A DNA stretch of 64,000 bases from Collinsella sp. (GCA_019414045.1 DXMW01000018.1:3046-67045); one strand, 5' to 3'; counted from the stretch's first letter, positions 16,787 through 28,715 are shown. Numbers and translations: made by a program. The notes: generated from the letters alone by a model not told the origin.

Positions 16787-16895
16787 TGTATATTCCGGCC
16801 CATAAGGGGATACACTACATCCTGAAAGACAAGCCGAAGCGCCGCGTGACAGACCGTCGAGGCGGCGCGAACGCAAAAGAGAGAGGGAATTTCTA

Positions 16896-18788
<1,893 letters not shown>

Positions 18789-18790
18789 TC

Positions 18791-19633
18791 ATGTCCGCCC
18801 GTAAAGCTCGCACGGAGGCGGCTGCCGCTGGCGCCGCCCCCGTTGACTCTGAGGAGAAGGACGTGAAGATTCCCGTAGAGGCCGTCGACGATACTGAGGT
18901 CAACGAGGCCCCGGCCGCCGAGGCTGCCGAGAACCAGGTAGAGGATTCCAACAAGGAGGCGACGATGACCGAGGACGAGATGGTGGAAGCCGCTATCCGC
19001 GCCGGTGAGGAAGCCGCCGACAACGACTTTAAGCTCAAGTTCGAGCAGGCCCAAAAGGAGCTTGCCGACGTGCGCAATGAGCTTGATGCTGCGGCAGAGG
19101 CTCAGAAGGCCGCCGAGGACAAGGCGAAGGACGCCACTGAGCGCACCGCTCGTCTGCAGGCCGACTGGGAGAACTTCCGTCGCCGCACCGCCAACGAGCG
19201 CATCGCCGAGCGCGAGCGCGCGACCGAGAAGCTTGTCACCGCGCTGTTGCCGGTGATCGACGATATCGAGCGCGCGATCGACCATGCCCGCAGCCAAGAG
19301 CTTTCCGACGACTTTAAGCAGTTCGTCGATGGCGTTGACGCGGTACATGCCAAGCTGCTCGATGTGTTTGCGCACGAGGGCGTTGAGCCCATCGACCCCA
19401 AGGGCGAGGCGTTCGATCCGCTCGAGCACCAGGCTGTGGGCCGCGTCGAGGACGCATCGCAGTACGACGAGACCGTCAACGATGTGTACCAGAAGGGCTA
19501 CCGCATGGCAGATCGCATCCTGCGTTCCGCGATGGTGACGGTGACCTACGGTGGCGAGAAGCGCCCCGCACCGGAGCCCGAAGCGGCGCCCGAGGATGCT
19601 ACGGCCGATACGGCCGAGAGCACCGAGGAGTAA
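18791..19633 (+). CDS. grpE: Nucleotide exchange factor GrpE
   Basis: The 280-aa product has an acidic, low-complexity N-terminal extension (1-75), a long coiled coil (about 75-150), and the conserved GrpE beta-wing (LDVFAHEGVEPIDPKGEAFDPLEHQAV... GYRMADRILRSAMVTV). It releases ADP from DnaK. It begins two bases after dnaK. A second in-frame ATG at 18965 has an ideal AAGGAGG five bases upstream and would give a 222-aa GrpE without the extension, so two forms are possible. Confidence 0.96.
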   Translation: MSARKARTEAAAAGAAPVDSEEKDVKIPVEAVDDTEVNEAPAAEAAENQVEDSNKEATMTEDEMVEAAIRAGEEAADNDFKLKFEQAQKELADVRNELDAAAEAQKAAEDKAKDATERTARLQADWENFRRRTANERIAERERATEKLVTALLPVIDDIERAIDHARSQELSDDFKQFVDGVDAVHAKLLDVFAHEGVEPIDPKGEAFDPLEHQAVGRVEDASQYDETVNDVYQKGYRMADRILRSAMVTVTYGGEKRPAPEPEAAPEDATADTAESTEE

Positions 19634-19638
19634 TTGAG

Positions 19639-19668
19639 AAGGGCCCCGGGGCAACACCCGGGGCCCTT
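19639..19668 (+). terminator. Hairpin between grpE and dnaJ
   Basis: AAGGGCCCCGGG (19639-19650) pairs perfectly with 19657-19668 around a 6-nt loop, ending in CCTTTC. The T-run is short, so it may be a partial terminator reducing dnaJ-hspR expression relative to dnaK-grpE. Confidence 0.7.
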
Positions 19669-19741
19669 TCTGGCCAAGTGCCATATGACAGCATGAGCCG
19701 CCGTCCGCAGGGGCGGCGGATGTAACAGGAGAGGAGCTACG

Positions 19742-20701
19742 ATGGCTGCAGGCAAAACCTTCTATGACATCCTGGGCGTATCCAAGAGCGCCTCCGACAA
19801 AGAGATTAAGAGCGCGTTTCGCAAGCTCGCGCAAAAATATCACCCCGACGCCGGCGGCGACGAGGCCAAGTTTAAGGAGATCAGCGAGGCCTACGAGACG
19901 CTTTCGGACGAGAAGAAGCGCAAAGAGTACGACCAGATGCTCATGTTTGGCGGCATGCCGGGCGCGGGCGGCGCGTATGGCGGCGGCTACGGTGCCGGCG
20001 CGGGCGCCAGCGGCTGGGGCGATATCTTCGACAGCATCTTTAGCGGTAACGGCGCCTGGGGCAGCGATTGGGGCTCGGGCTTTGCCGGGGCTGCAGGCAA
20101 TGCCGGCGCGGGTCGCAGTCGCGCTCGCAAGGGCGGCGACCTGTCGCTGACCGTCGATGTGACGGCCGAGGACGCGTTTCGCGGCGTGACGCACAAGGTC
20201 ACCTACCGCATTCCCTCGACGGGCGAACAGCAAACCATTACGGTCTCGGTGCCCGCGGGCGCGGTCGACGGCGGCAAGCTGCGCTACAAACGTCGCGGCG
20301 AGTATGGCGTTGCCGGTGGCGAGCGCGGCGACCTGGTCGTGACCACACATGTGGAGGAGCACCCGCTGTTTAAGCGCAAAGGCGCCGACGTGACCATGGA
20401 GGTACCGGTCTCGGTCTACGAGGCGGCGCTCGGCTGCACGGTGGACGTGCCCACGCCCGGCGGTGCGACGGTTCGTCTGAAAGTGCCTGCGGGCACCCAG
20501 ACGGGCAAGAAGTTCCGCTTTAAGGAGATGGGTGCGCCCGACGTCAAGCACCGTGGCCGCACAGGCGCGCTGCTCGTCGAGATTAAGGTGCAGGTTCCCA
20601 CGAACCTGTCCGATGACGAGCGCGATGCCATGACCAAGCTGCGTGAGGCCGACACGCGCGACTATCGCGAGAAGGTCAATCGTTACAAGGCGACGTACTA
20701 G
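19742..20701 (+). CDS. DnaJ/CbpA-type J-domain chaperone without zinc finger
   Basis: The 319-aa protein has a J domain (about 5-70; HPD in QKYHPDAGG), a Gly/Ala/Ser-rich linker (about 75-125) and the C-terminal DnaJ peptide-binding domains ([14 protein letters not shown]..., [13 protein letters not shown]). The CXXCXGXG zinc-finger repeats of classical DnaJ are absent, which places it with CbpA-like type II proteins. It stimulates DnaK ATPase and delivers substrates. Position between grpE and hspR is the usual actinobacterial one. Confidence 0.94.
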   Translation: MAAGKTFYDILGVSKSASDKEIKSAFRKLAQKYHPDAGGDEAKFKEISEAYETLSDEKKRKEYDQMLMFGGMPGAGGAYGGGYGAGAGASGWGDIFDSIFSGNGAWGSDWGSGFAGAAGNAGAGRSRARKGGDLSLTVDVTAEDAFRGVTHKVTYRIPSTGEQQTITVSVPAGAVDGGKLRYKRRGEYGVAGGERGDLVVTTHVEEHPLFKRKGADVTMEVPVSVYEAALGCTVDVPTPGGATVRLKVPAGTQTGKKFRFKEMGAPDVKHRGRTGALLVEIKVQVPTNLSDDERDAMTKLREADTRDYREKVNRYKATY

Positions 20702-20773
20702 GGCGGTCGCGGCGCACGCCCACGCCCGCGGGCTTATGATGGACGATAACGAGACGGAAAGGGGTCAGGTGGC

Positions 20774-21190
20774 ATGGCCGAGGACAATAGGAACAAACCG
20801 CTGTACATGATCAGCGTGGCGGCCGAGCTGACCGGCATGCATCCGCAGACTCTGCGCGTCTACGAGTCCAAGGGCCTGGTGAACCCCCAGCGCTCGGGCG
20901 GCAACACGCGTCTGTATTCGCGTGCCGATATCGAGCGCCTGGAGCTCATCAACCAGCTGACCGATGAGGGCATCAACCTTGCCGGCGTGGTGCGCATTCT
21001 CGATATGAAGGAGCGTGCCGAGGAGCGCGATCGCGAAAACGAGAAGCTTCGCGCCCGCGTTCGCCAGCTCGAGGACGAGCTACACGAGTACAAGATGCAG
21101 AAGAAGATCACCGCCCTGGCCCCGCGCGACGGCTCGGTCAACCCCGAGCAAGTCATGCGCAAGCTGCTAGGTACGGGTAGCGACCTATAG
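20774..21190 (+). CDS. hspR: Heat-shock repressor HspR (MerR family)
   Basis: The 138-aa protein has a MerR winged-helix domain (MISVAAELTGMHPQTLRVYE...GGNTRLYSRADIERL) and a C-terminal coiled coil (DRENEKLRARVRQLEDELHEYK). HspR proteins repress dnaK operons and clpB and use DnaK as corepressor. It lies last in the dnaK operon, so it is autoregulated. The shared motif before dnaK and clpB is its probable target. Confidence 0.93.
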   Translation: MAEDNRNKPLYMISVAAELTGMHPQTLRVYESKGLVNPQRSGGNTRLYSRADIERLELINQLTDEGINLAGVVRILDMKERAEERDRENEKLRARVRQLEDELHEYKMQKKITALAPRDGSVNPEQVMRKLLGTGSDL

Positions 21191-21206
21191 CTCCGCCGAC
21201 GCTGCC

Positions 21207-21345
21207 GGGCACTCATTGGGGACAGACTTAAATGAGTGCCCGCAGAATGAGAGTGGATAATCTCCCGTTTTTGGCCTGTTTGCAGGCTCAAAGTGGGAGA
21301 TTATCCACTCTCGTCATTTCGGCGTCTAAGTCTGCCCCCGGCACC
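21207..21345. repeat. Composite inverted-repeat element
   Basis: Three nested palindromes fill the gap. GGGCACTCATT (21207-21217) pairs with 21231-21241. An 18-bp perfect repeat beginning GAGAGTGGATAATCTCCC (21249-21266) pairs with 21295-21312. An outer GGGGACAGACTTA is echoed inverted as TAAGTCTGCCCC near 21327-21340. Only non-coding sequence is enclosed. It looks like an inserted repeat rather than a simple hspR terminator. Confidence 0.7.
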
Positions 21346-21476
21346 CAACTCGTTCTTTGCTTTACTGAGATAAAGTGAACGTACAGATTCGTAACCCGCT
21401 GGCAACCGTTCTATGGCACGATATTGAACGAATGTATGCTATGCGCCCAAATCTTTTGGGCAGAGTGGGAGACAGT

Positions 21477-23777
21477 ATGGTCAAGCTGTACGAGGACGGC
21501 ATCTACCTGCGCGGCGGTAGCGAGGTTGTGCCTGTGGCCGAGGCTGCTGAGCGTGGCATTACGCAGGCGCCCGAGGATGCCAAACGCGGCACCATCGCGT
21601 ATTCGATCCTCCAGGCACACAATACGTCGGGCGACCCCGAGGCACTCAAGATTCGCTTCGATGCCATGGCGAGCCACGACATCACCTTTGTCGGCATCAT
21701 CCAGACGGCGCGCGCTTCGGGCATGGAGCAGTTCCCGCTGCCTTACGTGCTCACCAACTGCCATAACTCGCTGTGCGCCGTGGGCGGCACCATCAATGAG
21801 GACGACCACGTCTTTGGCCTTTCCGCAGCCAAGAAGTACGGCGGCATCTTCGTTCCGCCGCACATCGCCGTCATCCACTCCTTTATGCGCGAGAACTTCG
21901 CCGGTTGCGGCAAGATGATCCTGGGTTCCGACTCGCACACCCGCTATGGTGCCCTGGGTACCATAGCCGTGGGCGAGGGCGGCGGCGAGTTGGCAAAGCA
22001 GCTGCTGCGCGACACCTACGATGTCGCCTATCCCGGCGTCGTGGCCATCTACCTCACGGGCGCCCCGCGCCCCGGCGTCGGCCCGCACGACGTGGCGCTC
22101 GCCATCATTCGCGCCGTCTTTGCCAAGGGCTACGTCAAGAACAATGTCATGGAGTTTGTGGGCCCGGGCATCGCGAGCATGACGACCGACTACCGCAACG
22201 GCGTTGACGTCATGACCACCGAGACCACCTGCCTGTCGAGCATCTGGGCCACCGACGAGGACACGCACGCGTTTTTGACCATGCACGGCCGCGGCGACGA
22301 CTATCGCGAGCTCAAGCCCGCCGATGTCGCCTACTACGACGGTTGCGTCGAGGTCGACCTGTCGAGCATCAAGCCCATGATCGCACTGCCGTTCCATCCT
22401 TCCAACGGCTTTGAGATCGACGAGCTCAACGAGAACCTCGAGGACATCCTGCACGAGGTGGAGCTCGAGGCCGCCAAGATCGGCGAGGGCAAGACGCACT
22501 TTAGCCTGCTCGACAAGATCGTCGACGGCAAGCTGCACGTGCAGCAGGGCGTTATCGCCGGCTGCTCGGGCGGCAACTATGACTCCGTGGTCCAGGCTGC
22601 CCGCGTGCTCAAGGGCGCCAATACCGGCTGCGGCGAGTTCTCGCTGTCGGTCTATCCCACGAGCCAGCCCGTGGCGCTCGAACTTACACGCCGCGGCTAC
22701 ATCTACGACCTCATGGAGGCCGGCGCAATCGTGCGCACGGCATTCTGCGGCCCGTGCTTCGGCGCCGGCGACACGCCCGCCAACAACGGCCTTTCGATCC
22801 GTCACACCACGCGCAACTTCCCCAACCGCGAGGGTTCCAAGCCGGGTAATGGCCAGCTGAGCGCCGTGGCCCTGATGGACGCCCGCTCCATTGCGGCAAC
22901 GGCTGCCAACGGCGGCGTCCTGACGCCGGCGACCGACCTGCCCGAGGACACTTGGGACGAGGCCTGCGAGTACACCTTTGACGACGCGCCGTACAAGAAG
23001 CGCGTGTACTGGGGCTTTGGCAAGGCGGAGCCTGCCGACGAGCTGGTCGAAGGCCCCAACATCAAGCCGTGGCCCGCGATGGAGCCGCTCGGCGACGACA
23101 TCCTGCTCAAGGTTTGCTCCAAGATCATGGACCCGGTCACCACGACCGACGAGCTCATTCCCTCGGGCGAGACGAGCTCCTTCCGCTCCAACCCGCTGGG
23201 CCTGGCTGAGTTTACGCTGAGCCGCCGCGACCCGGCCTACGTGGGTCGCTCCAAGGAGGTCGACGCTGTGGAGAAGCGTCGCGTTGCCGGCGAGTCCGCG
23301 GGCGACCTGGCGGCGTTCGATGCCGAGCTTGCCGGTGTGTTTGAGGCGCTGGCCGGCGCGGGTGTCGCGGCCGATGCCAAGGCGACCGAGTTCGGTTCCA
23401 TGATTTACGCCAAGAAGCCTGGCGACGGCAGCGCCCGCGAGCAGGCCGCGAGCTGCCAGCGCGTAATTGGCGGCCTGGCCAACATCGTCCACGAGTACGC
23501 CACCAAGCGCTATCGCTCCAACGTGATGAACTGGGGCATGGTGCCCTTCCAGATGGAGGCCGAGCCCAACTTTGAGGTGGGCGATTACGTCTTTGTGCCG
23601 GGTATCCGTGCCGCGCTCGATGGCGACCTGAAGGACATCGCCGCCTACGTGGTGCGCGCCGATGGTGCGGTCGAGCAGATTGAGCTCTATATTGCCGATA
23701 TGACGGCCGAAGAGCGTGCCATCGTCAAGGCCGGCTGCCTGATCAACTACAACAAGTTCAAGGCCGCTGCCGAGTAA
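21477..23777 (+). CDS. Aconitase-superfamily hydratase
   Basis: The 766-aa protein belongs to the aconitase/isopropylmalate isomerase superfamily and resembles the YbhJ-type hydratases. The [4Fe-4S] ligands are visible as the Cys of [12 protein letters not shown] and the CxxC of [35 protein letters not shown] is the substrate/cluster loop. A swivelling domain follows ([17 protein letters not shown] region near the end). The true substrate is unknown; no citrate-cycle gene adjoins it. The start at 21477 has GGGAG upstream and gives [14 protein letters not shown], the family's usual beginning; the open frame extends to 21375. Confidence 0.9.
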   Translation: MVKLYEDGIYLRGGSEVVPVAEAAERGITQAPEDAKRGTIAYSILQAHNTSGDPEALKIRFDAMASHDITFVGIIQTARASGMEQFPLPYVLTNCHNSLCAVGGTINEDDHVFGLSAAKKYGGIFVPPHIAVIHSFMRENFAGCGKMILGSDSHTRYGALGTIAVGEGGGELAKQLLRDTYDVAYPGVVAIYLTGAPRPGVGPHDVALAIIRAVFAKGYVKNNVMEFVGPGIASMTTDYRNGVDVMTTETTCLSSIWATDEDTHAFLTMHGRGDDYRELKPADVAYYDGCVEVDLSSIKPMIALPFHPSNGFEIDELNENLEDILHEVELEAAKIGEGKTHFSLLDKIVDGKLHVQQGVIAGCSGGNYDSVVQAARVLKGANTGCGEFSLSVYPTSQPVALELTRRGYIYDLMEAGAIVRTAFCGPCFGAGDTPANNGLSIRHTTRNFPNREGSKPGNGQLSAVALMDARSIAATAANGGVLTPATDLPEDTWDEACEYTFDDAPYKKRVYWGFGKAEPADELVEGPNIKPWPAMEPLGDDILLKVCSKIMDPVTTTDELIPSGETSSFRSNPLGLAEFTLSRRDPAYVGRSKEVDAVEKRRVAGESAGDLAAFDAELAGVFEALAGAGVAADAKATEFGSMIYAKKPGDGSAREQAASCQRVIGGLANIVHEYATKRYRSNVMNWGMVPFQMEAEPNFEVGDYVFVPGIRAALDGDLKDIAAYVVRADGAVEQIELYIADMTAEERAIVKAGCLINYNKFKAAAE

Positions 23778-23792
23778 CGCGCTTAATTGTCC

Positions 23793-23866
23793 GCCCGGGG
23801 CTTACCCTTTCCCGCCCGCTCACGCGCTTCGCGAGGGTCGCGTTCGGGAAAGGATAAGCCCCGGGC
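23793..23866. terminator. Long hairpin after the hydratase gene
   Basis: GCCCGGGGCTTACCCTTTCC (23793-23812) and the following bases are inverted at 23845-23866 with one mismatch over 22 bp and a 30-nt loop. There is no T-run, so termination is uncertain; it could also be a dispersed repeat. Confidence 0.55.
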
Positions 23867-23954
23867 TACATTTCTGCGTTCTCGTTGGGTCTTGAGGGAC
23901 GCTAATAAATAGACTTGCTTGATGCTGCCTCTGTTATCGGGGCGGCTTCTTTTT

Positions 23955-24196
23955 GTCGAAAACCGCCACAAAGGGGACAGGCACCTTTGTGGTGGTCCCG
24001 TTTGTCTCGACCTGTAACATCTGGGCCCCTATTTGACGAGCGGTTGTTACAGATTGAGACAAACGATCGCTGCCGATCATTTCATCTCAATCTGTAACAT
24101 CTAGGATCGAAAAGGGCCGCTAGATGTTACAGATCGAGACAGTCGAGTGCCAGAGTCGAAAACCACCACAAAGGGGCCTGTCCCTTTCGTGGTGGT
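23955..24196. repeat. Composite repeat: two hairpins flanking two TGTAACA palindromes
   Basis: The element is bounded by two copies of GTCGAAAACC plus a hairpin ACC(A/G)CCACAAAGG...TGGTGGT at 23962-23996 and 24162-24196. Between them lie two inverted repeats built on a shared core (TCTC-A-CTGTAACA): 24000-24019 with 24045-24064, and 24085-24104 with 24120-24139. Single hairpin copies recur at 25028-25062 and 25832-25864. No coding capacity. The symmetrical four-part layout is distinctive. Confidence 0.8.
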
Positions 24197-24249
24197 GGGG
24201 GCGAGCTCGATGCTGCCGTGCTCGCTGAACGACATTCTAATGAGCGTCT

Positions 24250-24918
24250 CTACAGGATTTTATCTGGGCTGGCGGGCTTGGTTGTTTTGGGGATGCCGAG
24301 TTTGGATGACGCGAAATCGTCAACATTGTCCTTAATTCCGTCTTTGGTGTAGACAGTGACCATATAGGTGCTGTGTCCGAATTCGCCCTTGTCGCGTGTT
24401 GCCCAGGCATCCCAGTAGGCGGCCCCGTTTCGCCCTTTGATTTTTCCGACACGGCGGAGTTCTGTTCGCTTTAATTTCTGGTTGCTATAGATGGTTCGAC
24501 CGGCCTCCTCGGTGAGCCCGCACTGTCCAAGCATCTTGTCGAGGACTTGGTTCATGTGGCGCTCATCGGTGTTTGGTGCGTAGTCGTAGGCGAGGGTGAT
24601 GGAGTCGAGTGGCTGGTCGTCGATTAGATAGTTTAGCGCCTGAGGTCCAAGGCAGAAATAGGGGGAGCATCCGTCGATCTGACCGAGCAGTGGCAACTTT
24701 GACTGCCAACTTCCGGTGGGAATTCCATCTTCGTAAAACACGCCGCGACAGATAAAGGAGAGCGAGGTGGCACGCGAGCCGGCGTCGACCATTCCGCATA
24801 AATCGAAGGGCGAGGTGATACCAAGGGAAAAGGGCGTGATGACGATAAGGAAGAGCATCACGATGGGTATGGCGAGAATGGCGATGACGTTGCGACCGGT
24901 GGAATGAGGCGGCTTCAT
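24250..24918 (-). CDS. Exported or membrane-anchored protein of unknown function
   Basis: This 222-aa protein has one N-terminal hydrophobic helix (about 10-32; NVIAILAIPIVMLFLIVITP) after a short basic start, then a soluble, probably extracytoplasmic domain with five cysteines (two in LCGM and ICRG, one each in GCSP, FCLG and QCGL). No family recognised. GAGGAGCGC precedes the ATG. It diverges from a similarly sized exported protein (25152) with repeats between them. Base composition is lower in GC than neighbouring housekeeping genes. Confidence 0.7.
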   Translation of the reverse strand: MKPPHSTGRNVIAILAIPIVMLFLIVITPFSLGITSPFDLCGMVDAGSRATSLSFICRGVFYEDGIPTGSWQSKLPLLGQIDGCSPYFCLGPQALNYLIDDQPLDSITLAYDYAPNTDERHMNQVLDKMLGQCGLTEEAGRTIYSNQKLKRTELRRVGKIKGRNGAAYWDAWATRDKGEFGHSTYMVTVYTKDGIKDNVDDFASSKLGIPKTTKPASPDKIL

Positions 24919-25027
24919 ATGCGCTCCTCGAGACAAAGATCTGTTGAGGATAGGAGAAATGGATATGTTCAGAGAACAATTCAAGTTTAATCTCATGGCG
25001 CGAGATGGTCGACCGTTAGCGTCGAAA

Positions 25028-25062
25028 ACCACCACAAAGGTGCCTGTCCCCTTTGTGGTGGT
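25028..25062. repeat. CCACAAAGG hairpin repeat, third copy
   Basis: ACCACCACAAAGG...CCTTTGTGGTGGT forms a 12-13 bp stem with a GTGCCTGTCC-type loop; preceded by GTCGAAA as in the other copies. It sits in the divergent gap between two exported proteins. Confidence 0.8.
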
Positions 25063-25151
25063 GAGGAGCGCGCGGCTTCTTTTGGTAATAGTGCTGGCTG
25101 GCGATATCATTAGTGCAGGTAGCGAAGGTTTGCGTTGCGAGGTGCTTTGCT

Positions 25152-25823
25152 GTGAGAAGTCCTGCCCGTATTGGATTGATTGTTTTGGCGCTTGCGATTG
25201 CCGTGGTTGGCATGGGCACTGTCGGCATGGCGTTTCTACCTGCTGCGGTGACGGAGCCGGTGGTCAAGCCTGTGACTCAATCTGTCGAACTTCTGACCGG
25301 CGACGACAAGCCCGAGACCATTACCGTTGATTTTGATGAGCAACCGGCTGCGCTGGGCATTAGTAATTATCCGCGTATTCAGCTTGGGGCCATGCGCTAT
25401 ACCACGGATACAAGCCTGATCGATAGGGCGTCCGAGCTACTCAAGGGCAAAACATTTAAGCGTTGGTACGGATATGCGTCCTATCGGGCAAAAGCGAACG
25501 ACATGGTTGGCGGATGCCACTCTTCCATCGAGCTGGACACTGCAAACGGCGCAAAGTTATGTGATGTCTCGTACGATCCGGGCTACGAGGGCAATGAGGG
25601 GCCGGGCATCTACATCATGGACGGCGATGTCGCCTATGTCATGGAGGGCGACCAGACCGAGCTCAACGATTTTATGGGTCAGTGTATCCAAGATGCCTAT
25701 AAACAGACCTGCTTGCCTGACCCGCAGACTGCACGCGATAGTGGGTCTGCCCGTACATGGCTGTTCGAGGATGAGATGCCCTGGACCGTCGAATCGGGAA
25801 GTACGGGTTCGGCGAAGGAGTAG
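25152..25823 (+). CDS. Exported or membrane-anchored protein of unknown function
   Basis: The 223-aa product starts with a hydrophobic helix (ARIGLIVLALAIAVVGMGTVGMAF) that could be a signal peptide or anchor, followed by a soluble domain with four cysteines (GGCHSS, LCDVS, QCIQD, TCLPD). No family recognised. The start is taken as GTG at 25152, with GAGG about ten bases upstream; a GTG at 25113 is an alternative. It parallels the divergent neighbour at 24250 in size and architecture, but I see no clear sequence similarity between them. Confidence 0.65.
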   Translation: MRSPARIGLIVLALAIAVVGMGTVGMAFLPAAVTEPVVKPVTQSVELLTGDDKPETITVDFDEQPAALGISNYPRIQLGAMRYTTDTSLIDRASELLKGKTFKRWYGYASYRAKANDMVGGCHSSIELDTANGAKLCDVSYDPGYEGNEGPGIYIMDGDVAYVMEGDQTELNDFMGQCIQDAYKQTCLPDPQTARDSGSARTWLFEDEMPWTVESGSTGSAKE

Positions 25824-25831
25824 AGACCGCG

Positions 25832-25864
25832 ACCACCACAAAGGTGCCTGTCCTCTTTGTGGTG
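25832..25864. repeat. CCACAAAGG hairpin repeat, fourth copy
   Basis: ACCACCACAAAGG pairs with CCTCTTTGTGGTG around TGCCTGT, directly after the exported-protein gene. It may double as its terminator, but it lacks a T-run. Confidence 0.75.
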
Positions 25865-25890
25865 ATTCGCATGTCATGAGAGCACTCAGA

Positions 25891-25917
25891 AAATCTTATA
25901 TATAGAGACTTAGATTT
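25891..25917 (+). promoter_or_regulatory. Candidate heat-shock operator/promoter of clpB
   Basis: AAATCTTATAT, five bases, GACTTAGATTT, then TGTATATAAT. Both 11-mers are identical to those before dnaK (16760-16786). A TATAAT lies just downstream, so a bound repressor would cover the promoter. Confidence 0.65.
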
Positions 25918-26006
25918 ATGTATATAATCGCGCAAAGCTGGCAACAATACTTCTCGAACAACGTGAAGCCGCCCCGTAGGGCGGCCGCCCCAAGAGAGGT
26001 GATTCC

Positions 26007-28634
26007 ATGAGAATCGATAAGCTAGCAATGACGTCGCGCGAGGCGTTGCAGACCGCCATGAGCACGGCTGCTGACGCGCAGGCCGGCGCGGTGGAGCCGA
26101 TTCACCTGCTGTCCGCCCTGCTCGGTGCCGGCGAGCGCAATATCTCCGTGATCATCGAGCGTATCGGCGCCGACCCGGCCCAGCTCGCACGCTCCATGCA
26201 GGATGCCATCGACCGCGCGCCCAAGGTTTCGGGCGAGGGTCAGCAGATGGGCCTGTCTAACGAGCTCGTCCGCGTCATCGAAAAGGCCGAGAAGAAGGCC
26301 ACCAAGATGGGCGACAGCTTTGTGGTGACCGAGCATCTGCTGATGGCGCTTGCCGAGGACAAGGGCGAGGCCGGCCGCGTTCTGCGCGATGCCGGCGTGA
26401 CCAAGGAGCGCATCGAGCAGGTCTACGAGGAGCTACGTGGCGATGACCGCGTGACGTCTGCCGAGGACAAGACCCAGTTTGAGGTGCTGGAGCAGTACGG
26501 TCGCAACATCTGCGACCTCGCCCGCGCCGGCAAGCTCGACCCGGTCATCGGCCGTACCGACGAGATTCGCCGTACTATTCAGGTCCTGTCCCGTCGTACC
26601 AAGAACAACCCCGTGCTCATCGGCGAGCCGGGCGTCGGTAAAACTGCTATCGTCGAGGGCATCGCCCAGCGTATCGTGGCCGGCGACGTGCCGAGCACCC
26701 TGCGCGACCGCGACCTTATCGAGCTCGACATGAGCGCGCTGGTCGCCGGCGCCAAGTATCGCGGCGAGTTCGAGGACCGCTTGAAGGCCGTGCTCAAGGA
26801 AGTGCAAAAATCGGAAGGTAAGGTCATCCTGTTCATCGATGAGCTCCACACCATCGTGGGCGCGGGTGCCACCGAGGGCTCCATGGACGCCGGCAACATC
26901 CTCAAGCCTGCGCTCGCCCGTGGCGACCTGCATGCGATCGGCGCGACCACGCTCGACGAGTACCGTAAGTACATCGAGAAGGACGCGGCGCTCGCCCGTC
27001 GTTTCCAGACCGTTATGGTGAGCGAGCCTACCGTCGAGGATACCATCTCGATCCTGCGTGGCCTCAAGGAGAAGTACGAGATCTTCCACGGCGTGCATAT
27101 CACCGATAGCGCGCTCGTGGCCGCCGCCGACCTCTCCGATCGCTACATCGCTGACCGCTTCCTGCCCGACAAGGCCATCGACCTGGTCGATGAGGCCGCA
27201 AGCCGCCTGCGCATGGAGCTCGACAGCATGCCGGTCGAGATCGACGCCACCACGCGTCAGCTCACCCAGCTGCAGATCGAGGAGCAGGCGCTCATGAAGG
27301 AGACCGATGACGCCTCCAAGGAGCGTCTGGAAGCCCTGCGCCAGGAGATTGCCGAGGTCCAGGAAAAGCTCAACGTGCAAAAGGCCGGCTGGCTCAACCA
27401 AAAGAACGCCATCGACCACGTGCAGGAGCTTAAGGGCCAGCTTGACGAGGCCAAGAGCGAAGAGGAGCGCGCGACGCGCAACGGCGACCTGGGCCGTGCG
27501 TCCGAGCTGCGCTTCTCCGTGATTCCGGGCTTGCAGCAGCAGATTCAGGAGTCCGAGGCTGCGCTCGAGGCACAAAAGGAGCAGGACGGCGAGGGCCTCA
27601 ACGAGCAGGTGACCTCCGACGAGATTGCCGAGGTCGTGAGTGCCTGGACCGGCGTGCCCGTGTCCAAGATGATGCAGGGCGAGCTCGACAAGCTCAAGGG
27701 CCTGGAGGGCGAGCTGCATAAGCGCGTCATCGGTCAGGACGAGGCCGTGTCCGCTGTGGCCGCGGCCGTGCGCCGTAGCCGTGCGGGCCTCTCCGATCCG
27801 GACAAGCCCATCGGCAGCTTCTTCTTCCTGGGCCCCACCGGCGTAGGCAAGACCGAGCTCGCCAAGGCGCTGGCCGAGTGCCTGTTCGATGACGAGCGCG
27901 CGCTCGTGCGTATCGACATGTCCGAGTATATGGAGAAGTTCAGCGTCCAGCGTCTGATCGGTGCGCCCCCGGGATACGTGGGTTACGACGAGGGCGGTCA
28001 ACTGACCGAGGCCGTGCGCCGTCGTCCGTACTCCGTGATCTTGCTCGACGAGATGGAGAAGGCCCATCCGGATGTCTTTAACGTGCTGTTGCAGGTGCTC
28101 GACGACGGCCGTCTGACCGATGGCCAGGGTCGCCAGGTGTCCTTCAAGAACACGATCATCATCATGACGTCCAACGTGGGCTCCAAGGCCATCGCCGAGC
28201 TTTCCGGCAAGGACGAGGAGGAGATGCGCCATCAGGTTGACGCGGCCATGGCTCAAACCTTCCGCCCCGAGTTCCTCAACCGTATCGACGATATCGTGGT
28301 GTTCCATCCGCTCGGCATGGCGCAGATCGAGAAGATCGTCGACATCCAGCTCGCCGACGTCCGCGCACGCCTGGCCAACGAGCGCATGACGCTTGCCATC
28401 ACCCCGGCGGCCAAGCAGATGCTCGCTGTGGGTGGCCTGGACCCCGTGTTCGGTGCCCGTCCGCTCAAGCGCCTGGTCCAGCGCGAGGTCGTGGACGCCA
28501 TCGCCGCCGCTATCATCGACGGCACGGTGCGCGAGGGCGATCAGGTGACAGTCGATGTCGACAAGGACGGCGGCTTTACCGTCGTGTGCGACAATACGCC
28601 GTCTGCTACCTACGAGGTCCCCGACGCGCAGTAG
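26007..28634 (+). CDS. clpB: Disaggregase ClpB (Hsp104/Clp ATPase)
   Basis: The 875-aa protein has an N domain (1-150), NBD1 with Walker A GEPGVGKT and Walker [11 protein letters not shown], the coiled-coil middle domain (about 400-520), and NBD2 with GPTGVGKT and [12 protein letters not shown]. These are the marks of ClpB rather than ClpA/C; there is no ClpP-docking IGF loop evident. It rescues aggregated proteins with DnaK. GAGAGG precedes the ATG. The promoter motif shared with dnaK supports HspR control. Confidence 0.97.
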   Translation: MRIDKLAMTSREALQTAMSTAADAQAGAVEPIHLLSALLGAGERNISVIIERIGADPAQLARSMQDAIDRAPKVSGEGQQMGLSNELVRVIEKAEKKATKMGDSFVVTEHLLMALAEDKGEAGRVLRDAGVTKERIEQVYEELRGDDRVTSAEDKTQFEVLEQYGRNICDLARAGKLDPVIGRTDEIRRTIQVLSRRTKNNPVLIGEPGVGKTAIVEGIAQRIVAGDVPSTLRDRDLIELDMSALVAGAKYRGEFEDRLKAVLKEVQKSEGKVILFIDELHTIVGAGATEGSMDAGNILKPALARGDLHAIGATTLDEYRKYIEKDAALARRFQTVMVSEPTVEDTISILRGLKEKYEIFHGVHITDSALVAAADLSDRYIADRFLPDKAIDLVDEAASRLRMELDSMPVEIDATTRQLTQLQIEEQALMKETDDASKERLEALRQEIAEVQEKLNVQKAGWLNQKNAIDHVQELKGQLDEAKSEEERATRNGDLGRASELRFSVIPGLQQQIQESEAALEAQKEQDGEGLNEQVTSDEIAEVVSAWTGVPVSKMMQGELDKLKGLEGELHKRVIGQDEAVSAVAAAVRRSRAGLSDPDKPIGSFFFLGPTGVGKTELAKALAECLFDDERALVRIDMSEYMEKFSVQRLIGAPPGYVGYDEGGQLTEAVRRRPYSVILLDEMEKAHPDVFNVLLQVLDDGRLTDGQGRQVSFKNTIIIMTSNVGSKAIAELSGKDEEEMRHQVDAAMAQTFRPEFLNRIDDIVVFHPLGMAQIEKIVDIQLADVRARLANERMTLAITPAAKQMLAVGGLDPVFGARPLKRLVQREVVDAIAAAIIDGTVREGDQVTVDVDKDGGFTVVCDNTPSATYEVPDAQ

Positions 28635-28678
28635 GTTTTTGGCGCATGCCTTACAATCTGCCTTTTGAGCCGAACGCC

Positions 28679-28715
28679 AAGGGCGGCGGATCCAATGGGG
28701 TCCGCCGCCCTTTTT
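28679..28715 (+). terminator. Terminator after clpB
   Basis: AAGGGCGGCGGA (28679-28690) pairs with TCCGCCGCCCTT (28701-28712), followed by TTTC. A standard intrinsic terminator. Confidence 0.9.

Larger units (their letters stand above)
16354..16895. other. Intergenic region between ferredoxin and dnaK
   Basis: The stretch holds a dispersed repeat (16577-16622), two tandem copies of ATAGATCT near 16681, an imperfect inverted repeat around 16704-16740 (ACTCAAA...TTTGAGA), and the operator-like motif plus dnaK leader. No gene is visible. A match to the classical HspR-associated inverted repeat (CTTGAGT-N7-ACTCAAG) was looked for and not found in full. Confidence 0.6.

Noticed and set aside
16640..16895. 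Classical HAIR operator (CTTGAGT-N7-ACTCAAG) before dnaK
   Set aside because: Only partial half-sites (TTTGAGA...ACTC) with wrong spacing occur; the motif shared with clpB is a better candidate.
21411..23492. 693-codon open frame antisense to the hydratase
   Set aside because: Shadow of a GC-rich gene, no conserved motif, no ribosome site.
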